From contig JAHBMJ010001391.1 of the NCBI GenBank assembly GCA_018398765.1, positions 1-31,551 of the forward strand: a DNA stretch of 31,551 nucleotides. The letters are read 5' to 3'. A model generated the notes under the pieces. That model made no database searches and was not told the DNA's origin. It saw nothing but the letters and a program-made list of their open reading frames with translations. Position 1 is the stretch's first letter. Each line of letters starts with the position of its first letter. This DNA is from Chromera velia (Eukaryota; Sar; Chromeraceae). Shown one piece after another: positions 23,079 to 31,551 of the stretch. Position numbers and translations under genes: made by a program.

Positions 23079-25954
23079 ACAATGCTGGGACATGCTATAA
23101 AAACCCGAACCTACTGGTAAGAAAATTATATAAATACGCTTGATTTCAAAGCTTCTTTGCTATTAAATCTTAAAAAACTGGAGCTGCTGAGCTGCGTGGT
23201 ACAATTTGAAGCGAAATACCTTAGAAAGTGGTGTATGCATGGAAAAGGCCAGCTCCAACATTGAAAGGCGGCTATAGTACTCATGAAAGAGAGACGGACG
23301 GCTAGTAGGACCACGGGATACCACAGGGAGGGAATCGTGAACTTTCAGTCTTTGACTAACTTGATACCTTTTCTGGGTAGCTAGCTGGGCGGTAAGTCCG
23401 GGTGAGACTTAGGCTGTCACTGGGACAGCTGGGTCATGGTCCGGATGCAGCTAGGGACGGAGCCACAAGATGCCTTGGAAGATAGTTTTTTCTTAGGTTT
23501 TCCGGACATATCTTATAACTAAATTTTTAATTTTATATTTTTTGGTAGTAATCTAGGTAGTGATCCAGTAGAAAGCAGGAGTGTGTGTTACTACGTGTGT
23601 CTCACTGCGTCTGACGCTCTTACTAGCTCTTCAACTTGCATGAACTTCAATATGCCATGAAGTGAACGCTTATACTGATCGATTTAGTTATTGTCACTTA
23701 TTAATACAAGAGTCTGCAGTTTGACTCTCAAGAGACAGCTAGAGATCGAAAGCTATCAAGACTGCGTCTAAGCTATAGTTTAGGCGTTGTTTATATATAT
23801 ATTGATTGAATAATATCTAGAATAATGGACATATAAAAAAGGCAGTGCGCTGGTCATGACTGAGAGGTAGGAAGTACTTAGCAAATGCCAAAGAAGGCAT
23901 TCGGACGGAGGAGCGTCAAGTATGAGGTCGTATGAGAGAGAGACTTGGAACTAGCAGTAAGAGCAGTAACCAGGACAGAAGGAAGAGATGAAAGATGTAT
24001 AGGCCAGACGCTAGGAACAAACTTTAAGTCAATGCCCCCAGTAAACATATAAAACATTATACATGGTATTATACTTACTTATACTTACTACTTACGTACT
24101 TATTTTAAGTTACTCACTGACAATACTTTATAATACCTCAATGTGGTTTAGCGTAACACTGACAGTCTCCGACCTTAGCGCGACCTAGCCTTCGACACCC
24201 CTAGCGACACCTTAGCCGACACCAGAAAGAAATGGTGACCCATGCATGATGCATACAATAGTTAAACAAAGAAGGCTAACGGCTGAGAGCTAGCTTAATA
24301 ATTTGAGAGCATGAACTTAGGCATGGACATAAACAACTACATCCTCCTTACTAGTAGCCAATCATGGTGCATGGACACTGCATGGCTGAACAACCGCAAA
24401 ATTTTTCCTTCCTAGTTTTCTTAAAAATTTCTTCTAACTGTAAAATTTAATTACACATATATATCTTATATTTATACTCTTTTCTGGACTCTTTTTGTCA
24501 TAGTGATAGTTAGTGATGGCTAGTGATTTATATACCAGCTGTTTAAATTCGTCTTAAGAACTTGAAATTGCAGTCTAAATTCCTCAGTCCTTGCAGGGTA
24601 GGTTTGACCCCAGGTTTGAAAACGTGCGCCATGGCTGCCAGATGCTGCCAGTTGTTCACTAATTAACTCGCTGTGTCGATGGTTTGCGATAAATGTCATC
24701 TATGCGCATGCATCTGTCATGCACTCGATCTACACGCATTGGAAGTGTGCAACATCATGGCTGCCCGACTTTCCATGTCCAAGCCTCCACCAAGTCTCTG
24801 GTGGTCTCACGGTGCATCACACAGGACAGACCGTAGCATGAGCTTGACAACAGTCGTCAACGTGAAGCGTTAGATGACGCATGGCATCGATCAGTGTGAA
24901 GGGGGAATCACCCGTTCTTCTCTTCATCCGCGCACCCGATCACGCACCCCATGTTCTCAAGACCAAGGCAAACAGGCAGAAAACAAACGACATCCGATGT
25001 CTCGGCAGCAGCCAGACACTGCATGCAGTGGATGGATCGATCAGAACGAATTTTATACACCATGCCATGCGGAGAGGCAGGGAGTCCAGCGAGGGGGCAC
25101 GCTGGCTGGCGGGAAGAAAGGGAAAGGCCGGCAAGGAAGGGAGGGAGGGTTTCGACAGTAAGGGGGCTACTGAGGCATGCATGCATGCTGGAAGGAGGGA
25201 AGAAGAAACCGAGACAGACAGACTTCATTGAGCTATCAAGGGGTGGGAAGGGAAGGCTTGATTGATTGAAGTCGCGAAGGGAAATTTGAATCGGACGCAA
25301 AAGGTAAGGGAGGGTGTCGCAAGGTTGGACAGGCAGACAGGTTCCATTCCATGTCCTCCCCCGCCCCTCTCGTCCTCCCTCGTTCTGTGTGGCTGGCTTT
25401 CCTTTTGTGTGTCTCGGTCGGCTCTGTGTTGCTTCTGGAGGAAAAGAAATACTCTGTCGGAAGGAGGCAGGCAGGTTCCCGGAGCATTCAAGGGCCAGGA
25501 AGGAAAAGGAGGAAGTGAGAAGAGCCTGCGGTTCATGAAACGAAACAACGCCGCAAGCAGACAAAGCCCCGCCCAATCAGACAGAGGCCCGGTGTGTCTT
25601 CATTTTTTCCTCACCCTTTTTTCGAGTCCCCCAGGAAACGAAAGGACACACAAACAAAGGACTGTGAGGGTCACAGCAGACCCTCAACGTGCTGGAGGTG
25701 CAAGATGCGATAAAAAAGAGGAAACGAGGTATACAGAGCCGAGTCAGACCAGAAGTCTCCACCCTGAAGTCCATCGACTTCCTTTGAATGACTGAGGGAG
25801 ACAAAAGACACGCTGGAAAGGGAAACGACAGGGGGGGGGACAAAGGGTTGACAGACAAATCAGTCATTGTCCTCCCTCCCTTCCTTCCGACACGTTACCA
25901 TGGTCACACGCGTGCGCCACTGGACCGACCCCCTTGTGCACACACACATCCCTC

Positions 25955-25980
25955 CACCCCACCCCACCCCACCCCACCCA
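25955..25980. repeat. CCCCA pentamer array (G-quadruplex capable on minus strand)
   Basis: Four to five copies of CCCCA. The complementary GGGGT runs satisfy the pattern for an intramolecular G-quadruplex. It resembles GGGGT telomere-like words, but the array is short and internal. Confidence 0.85.
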
Positions 25981-26089
25981 CACTAGCTTCCCGGCCCCCA
26001 GTCCGCATACGTACACCTGGAGGGAGAGTGTCGCATCGCACTAGACAGGCAGCCCGAGCCTCCCTCTTTCCCTCCCTCCCTCCTTCCCA

Positions 26090-29000
26090 TTAGTCATCCT
26101 CCATGTCACCCCCCCCGTTTTTCTTCCCTCCCGGTCCCCCCCCATTGGAGAACTGTGCCTTGTACATGTCCAGAATCTGATCGGAGTTAGTGCAGTCATC
26201 GACCGCCTTGTCGTCCCGGACTCGGAGGAATCGTGGGAAACGGATCCCGATGCCCTTCTCGGGATCCGCCCTTCCCGCAGCTGCTGTATGGACAGGCGAG
26301 ATCGACAAGTCAGCACCCTTCACCTCCCACACAGTAGAGGGCTCCAGCCAGACCTCAGGCTCGAGTTTCTCGTCCACCGAGACGTTGAACGGTTTCTGTT
26401 CGCTCGTTTTGCCCTCGAAGAACTCGGAGAGGCTCTTCAAAACCTCATCCGAAAATCCAGTTCCGACCTGCAAATGCAAAGGGGGGTGGGTACACAAGCA
26501 AGTCGGTCGGAATGCAGGGAAGCCGAGCGACCAACGAGAAGGGACACACTCAAATTGGAGAGCCCCCCAAACGGTCAAAGTTGCCTCAGATGTTGAGGAA
26601 GAGCGAAGGAAGGAAGAAAGGAATGGTATCTCAAGACTGAAGGAAGGAGTGCCAGTGATTGTACACACACAAAGAGAGAGAGAGGGGAACGGGGAGGGAA
26701 AGAGAGATAGAGCCCTGTAAGCGCGCGACCACCAGAGTTCCGCCTCCTCTCCATCTTCCCTTCTTCCCTGCCAACTCCAGTCCGCGCACTGACCTTGCAC
26801 ACAGTCTGGTACTGTTCGCTGTCTGCGTCCAGTGCTGCGAGGAGGTAGGCCCCGTAGACGCCCTGCCGCTTTCCCTTCCCGTAGAAGGCCCCGACGGGCA
26901 CAAGGTCGACAGAGTCGGTCATGCCATCAACGTAGTCCTTCTTGATCTTCAGCCAGTTCAGCGACCTCTTGGAGGGTTCGTATGTTGCCTCCACCTGCAG
27001 AAGGGTAGGCAGGGGGGCACAAAGGTCCCAGAGAGAGAGATGTAGAATTGGTGGGGGGGCACGAGAATGGGTGAGGATGCTTCTTAGCGAACGAGGCCGT
27101 AGATTGACAAAGAAGACGCGCACAAAGAACTGCTCCAAAGAGATGACTTAGAGAGAGAGCAGGAGCAGGGGTGTGTGTGTGGGAGAGAACACTTCTTCTT
27201 TGCTGTGGGAAGAAAAACAGAGTCCGATCCTAGCCCCCATCCCTCCCTTCCCTCGGCAGAGACACGATGAGAGAGAAAGAGAGTTCCACCCTACAAAAGG
27301 GAAGGACACAACAGAAATAAAATGGAAAGGCGAGATCAGTCAGATGATACAACCTGAGAGAGAGAAAGAGAGAGGAGACGTCCGGCAATCCATGAACACA
27401 GCATTCCTTTCCTCTCCTCTCCTCTCCTCTCCTCTTCTGTTTTCTTTGCAGGCCGACCTTGAGTGTTTTGACCATCAGGCCCTCACACGATGCCTGCACA
27501 GCGTCTTCGAGGACCTTTGCGATCTCCTCGCTCTGTGTGCAGTCGGACCCCTGAGCGTGGAACACTTTCCCCGGCACCTCCCGGACCGTTGCCCTCATGC
27601 GCTCCCGTCGTTCCATGAACGGCTGTCGGAGAAGGGACTCACCGTCGCAGAAGATGCAATCGAAAACGAACAGTGCCACCTGCATGCAGGAAAGAAGAAT
27701 AGCTATGGTCGTTTTGCTCGCTCATGTTGATTAGCATATCGTCCGCTTACTCTTCTTCTGCAGTCGGAAGCGCACTGCTGAAGTAAAGGACAGAAAGAAG
27801 GACGAGACAAACACGCAGATGACAACACACAGAGGGATGAAGAAGCAATCTCAAACGCAAAAAAGACGATGGCAGAAAGAGAAGAGAAACCAAATGTGAG
27901 GTCAGTCAGGGTTGGGAGGAAGGAGAGCAAAGAGGGACCTCACGCGAAAGATCTGACGGAGATGAGTGACAGGTGAGAGAGTGAGGGGAGAGAGAGTGAG
28001 AGGGAGAGGGAGAGAGTTTGACTAGGGTGAATGACTACATTGTCCATTCGTCAGCTGCACTCTCGCAAGAGACTTCTTGGCCGTCTTCCGTTTCTGTTGC
28101 TCCCCTTCCTAAAAGACCGACTGAAAAACTGGCTGACTGAGTGACTGACTCTGATTTTGATGTCCTCCTCCTTGACGTCCTTTCGCTTTCTGTTGCTCAG
28201 GGTCTGGAAGGGGAGCACGCGGTTGGCCTCTGGATCGTATGCTACGGCCTCAGCATCTAGAATGCACGACTGGATGTGATCAGGGATGCTCTCGCGGACG
28301 TGGCTGCATGCATGCAGGAAGAAAGCCAGGACACGCATGCAGGTCCATGAAGAGAAAGCCAAAAAAAGAAAGAAAGCATCAAACCATCCGATAACGCGTG
28401 CAAGCAGTGGGGGGGAGGATCGTTGTGCAAAGGAGTCCGGCTGGGTCGCATGCATGCGGAGATGGGGGATGGGGATGAAGCAGGGGGAAGAAACTCCGAA
28501 AAGATCAGTAACAGACAGATCTCACAACCGGTCCTCGAGATTTCTCGTATGTCAGATCAGTCACCTCTGGGCTGACAGCCAGTCACTTAGATGTTACAAG
28601 AAAGAAAGAAAGAAAAAGAAAGAAAGGGCTGACCTGATCAAGTCGGGATATTTGCCGCTCATGTTCTCACAGTTTCGCGAGTACACGGCCACATTCACCT
28701 CTCCGTCTCCCGTCTTGTTGTAGTGGACCTGACAGACAGTCAGACAGACACAGAGAGATGGATGGATGCGTTACGGGTCGAGCAGACACACACACAAGTC
28801 AGCAGACAGGAAGACGCAAAAGGGAGGGACATCTTTTTCTGGCCTTCCCTTCCCTTCTCTTCTCTTCCTCCGGTGTGCCCATCCTCTTTTCTTTCCACAG
28901 AATGACGTCAAATCTCTCTTTCAAACCAGGCGGAAGCAGGACCAACTAAAGACGTCAAGCTTGCAACCAAGCAAGGGAGGAACGGACTCTTTCTCCCCAC

Positions 29001-29182
29001 CGTGCCAAAATTTCAACCGTACGCACCCGGACAGCTTCCTACCTGTGCCCTCTCGCCGTCGTATTTGTACTCGCACGCGAAGTCGAGGTCCTCAAACCTC
29101 TCCAGAACCTCACCGACCCCCTTCGTGGGCTTCGCGAGCATCGGCTTGACAGGAACCCCAACCTGTGTGTGTGTGTGTGTGC

Positions 29183-29274
<92 letters not shown>

Positions 29275-29960
29275 TTGTCTTTGTCTGTTTTGTTGTGAAC
29301 GCAAGGCTCGCAGTGAAAAGTCACACTGACGGTGAAAAGAGATTTACTCCCTTCTCTCTTCAGCAGTCCTTCGGATGGACTGCTTGCAACACAAAGATGC
29401 TCCTCCAGAAACACACAGCACCTGTCCTGGCGGTGAATGCTCAGCCAGGCAGACGGAGGGGAACGAAGGGAGCCCACGCCAAAGGGAGAAACTAGGAGAA
29501 AGGGCGCAATTCATACGCAGAATGGTGGAAGAAAAAGGGAAAAGGGAAAGACGGAAGTGAAACACGGTAAGAGGAATGAGGAATGAGAGAGGAAGGAGAA
29601 TCGTGCTTGCCCCGAACCACTCACCGCAATCTGGCACTTTTCGGGCAGATCCTCAGCAGACGCCCCCGTCAGGAGTACCTCGATGAGTTTGCGAAGGTCG
29701 GGCAATTCACAGAATGCCGCCCTCACTGCCTGCTCCATCTTCACGATCTGGTCGTCCAATTCCTTCCCGGCAAGCCCTCCCTCGACAGCCCGTCGCACGT
29801 CTGTGAGGGGAACCTGATCCCCCCCCTCCCCTCCCCCAACAATCTTCCGTGGGGGAGTCAAGACGACAGCAGCAGCCAGAGCATGGAGAATAGAGGCCTC
29901 CTGCGAGACGAGAGAACAAGCCGAGAAAGGAAAGGGGCACCCAATCACAGACACATATAG

Positions 29961-29992
<32 letters not shown>

Positions 29993-31551
29993 GCATGCGC
30001 GGAGAAGGCAGGGGGGAAGAGACGGAGACAGACCGACCACACATTGAGTGACTGAAATACTGACTGACTGCCTTGTAAAAAGGGCCTCACAGAACGATGG
30101 AAAGAAAAAACTCAGTCAGACAGGCAGAACCCCAACACAAGCACAACAGAAAGAACAGAGAGCTTTAAACGAGGGGGTGGAGCCAGATGCATCCAGTGAA
30201 GAGAGGAGAGAGGAGAAAGGACCAACCATGTTTGTTGTACGGAAAGAATGAACGGACCTGCACGCCGATCCTCATTTTCCCTTGCATAATCCGAACGACG
30301 TACTTGGCCTCCGAATCCTTCGCACTCACGAGCATGTCCAGAATTTTCTTCTGCTTCTTCCCCTGCGAATCCTTCCCACTCAACAATGCCATCTCCCTGA
30401 GCTCCCCAAACACCCCCTTGATCGACAAAGGGGGCGGCTGCCAGCCGAACAGCTGCGACTGCTTCCGTCTCCCTGCCACAGCGAGCTCGCTCAGGTCGTT
30501 GTTCGCCTTCAGACTCTTCTTCAGGTCTTGCTCCTTCAGACCCAACGCAGCAGCCATCGCCTTCATCACAATCGCATCACCCACCCCGAGCTCGAGAGCC
30601 TCGTAGTCAGGCGCAACCTGCAACGTCACACGTGCGAATACGTTTTTGCAAGAACTCTCATTCTCTACCTCTCACTCATACACTGGCACGTGCTGCAACT
30701 GGTGCCCCCACGAGAACGTACCCTCCCCCCCCCTCCCTCGCACACACACATCTCTACTCACTCAATCACGCTCTGACTCACTCACTCACTCACTCACCTT
30801 CAGCGATGCAAGCACGCAACCCCACGGACACATAGGCACACCCGCACGAATACACCCATAAGCATCCCGAGGTTGAACTAATGCGCAGGTACCTAGGCCC
30901 GCAGCACTCAAACACTCTGCAAGTACTGAACTGCCTTCTCTGCATGACTTGAAGATACTACCATGCGTGTATGCGCATACCTTGTTGAGACACAGGTACG
31001 CCGCGTCTCCAATCTCCTGGGGTGAGTGGATCAAAAGGACCCTGAACAGATTGGCCAGAATCGCCTTGACGGCTTTGGAGGAACCTGTACCCGAACCCTT
31101 CAGAGCTTCAATGCGGTCGAAGCACTTGGCAAGGAGGTTGAATCGGAGACATTTCTCCTTCTCCTTCCCCCCGGATCCCCCTCCCCCTCCTGCTGCTGCG
31201 GCGGCTGCAGGCGCTGCTGCAGCAGCTGCTTGCAGTCCTTGCCCGTTTCCGTTCTCCTTGTCTTTCTCTGTCTTCTGCTGCTGCTTTGACTGGGTCTTGT
31301 CCCCCCCCTTTGCCCCCTTCTTGGCGGTTTGAAGGACAAAGGCCGAGGAGTCCCAGAGAGATGGGTCGAAGGACGGATCAAACAGGTCCCCCCCCCCTCC
31401 AGCCTCCCCCTCCTTCCCCCCCGCCTTTTTCAACTCACTCACAGAGAGCGTAGAAAAGAGGGAGGAGAGAGGCCGAGAGGCGCCAGAGGCTGCCTTTGCC
31501 GCCTTACCTGCCACTGCCTTTCGCCCTCTCTTTTTCGCCCCCCCCCCCCCC
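26090..31551 (-). CDS. LIG1: ATP-dependent DNA ligase I (5' partial), nine exons seen
   Basis: Exons in transcript order: 31551-30981 (open at the edge), 30617-30258, 29900-29625, 29162-29043, 28728-28634, 28303-28150, 27679-27458, 26994-26794, 26467-26090 (stop TAA). All phases agree; about 790 residues are visible. The DNA-binding domain includes YLCLNK spliced to [15 protein letters not shown] and then [15 protein letters not shown]. The nucleotidyltransferase domain has motif [11 protein letters not shown] (the adenylated Lys codon is at 29066-29064), [17 protein letters not shown], motif [13 protein letters not shown], motif IV EGLMVK and motif V WLKIKKDY. The OB-fold end has [13 protein letters not shown]. 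The enzyme seals nicks, including those between Okazaki fragments, in the nucleus. Exon 1 contains a low-complexity Gln/Lys, poly-Ala and poly-Gly insert between the start of the DNA-binding domain and [17 protein letters not shown]. There is no in-frame ATG in exon 1, and the frame stays open (KKRGRKA) into the poly-C edge, so the start lies beyond the window. Confidence 0.97.
27410..27436. repeat. CCTCT pentamer array
   Basis: Short CCTCT tandem array in the ligase intron just after exon 7 in transcript direction. Confidence 0.8.
29164..29274. repeat. Symmetrical GT-AT-AC-AT-GT array in ligase intron
   Basis: Successive blocks are GT (about 29164-29195), AT (to about 29216), AC (to about 29232), AT (to about 29252) and GT (to about 29274). 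The trios GT-AT-AC and AC-AT-GT are each self-complementary, so the tract can fold as cruciforms or long hairpins. On the coding strand its AC end runs directly into the 3' splice site of exon 4 (CACAG at 29163). Confidence 0.92.
29961..29990. repeat. AC array in ligase intron
   Basis: Pure AC dinucleotide run on the plus strand, about 60 bases upstream in transcript direction of the exon 3 3' splice site at 29901. Confidence 0.9.
30771..30797. repeat. CACT tetranucleotide array
   Basis: Short CACT array on the plus strand within the first ligase intron. Confidence 0.8.

Larger units (their letters stand above)
22674..26089. other. Long intergenic region between convergent ABCG and ligase genes
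   Basis: Apart from the MITE at 22829-23078 I see no gene. About 22700-24650 is AT-rich with short repeated words, for example GTCTAAGCC twice at about 22782-22805 and CGACACC-type repeats at about 24195-24225. About 24650-26089 returns to mixed composition with GGAA-type purine tracts and a CCCCA array. No domain is recognisable in the open frames (such as 25262-25795), and I found no convincing tRNA. Confidence 0.5.

Noticed and set aside
25262-25795. 177-codon plus frame
   Set aside because: Overlaps a longer minus frame, contains purine/pyrimidine repeat translation and no domain.
25955-25980. CCCCA array as telomere relic
   Set aside because: Too short, internal and surrounded by other simple repeats.

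Overview
This is a eukaryotic nuclear window. Every recognisable gene is split into exons by GT-AG introns of about 240-1,120 bases, intergenic DNA is long, microsatellites are everywhere, and there is one 47-base N gap. GC content is moderate in genes and low in a few islands. The gene mix (a bacterial-like pentameric channel, an ABCG half-transporter with a Cys-rich ectodomain, a degenerate calmodulin-like protein), the many TGCATGCA palindromes and the TGCAG 3' splice sites suggest a free-living alveolate or other protist. A chromerid such as Chromera velia is my best guess, but nothing in the sequence proves it.

Layout. 1-1732: layered microsatellites and no confident gene. 1733-7548 (+): nine phase-compatible exons of a pentameric ligand-gated ion channel of the Pro-loop/Cys-loop superfamily. 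7549-10481: intergenic, becoming AT-rich. 10482-12051 (-): a PLAC8-domain membrane protein with a Pro/Tyr-rich tail. 12052-14695: intergenic with an AT-rich island and a large CA/GA array. 14696-16531 (-): a calmodulin-like protein whose four EF-hand loops all look degenerate. 16532-17159: short divergent intergenic region. 17160-22673 (+): a complete ABCG transporter of about 1,000 residues, read through one apparent single-base deletion in a C-run. 22674-26089: long AT-rich intergenic stretch containing a 250-bp MITE with an 8-bp target-site duplication. 26090 to beyond 31551 (-): ATP-dependent DNA ligase I, nine exons, 5' end outside the window.

The genes do not form a pathway. Three encode membrane proteins (channel, PLAC8, ABCG), one a light-chain-like protein and one the replicative ligase. 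They share a splice grammar: 14 of the 27 5' splice sites I inferred start with GTC, and 24 of 30 3' sites end in TGCAG, often as TGCATGCAG. The most interesting items are the channel (short M3-M4 loop, pore-mouth Pro-His-Arg, 150-residue tail after M4), the duplicated decoy start of ABCG exon 4, the ABCG frameshift and the MITE.

Exon boundaries were placed by hand from reading frame, phase and family conservation. They have not been tested against transcripts.
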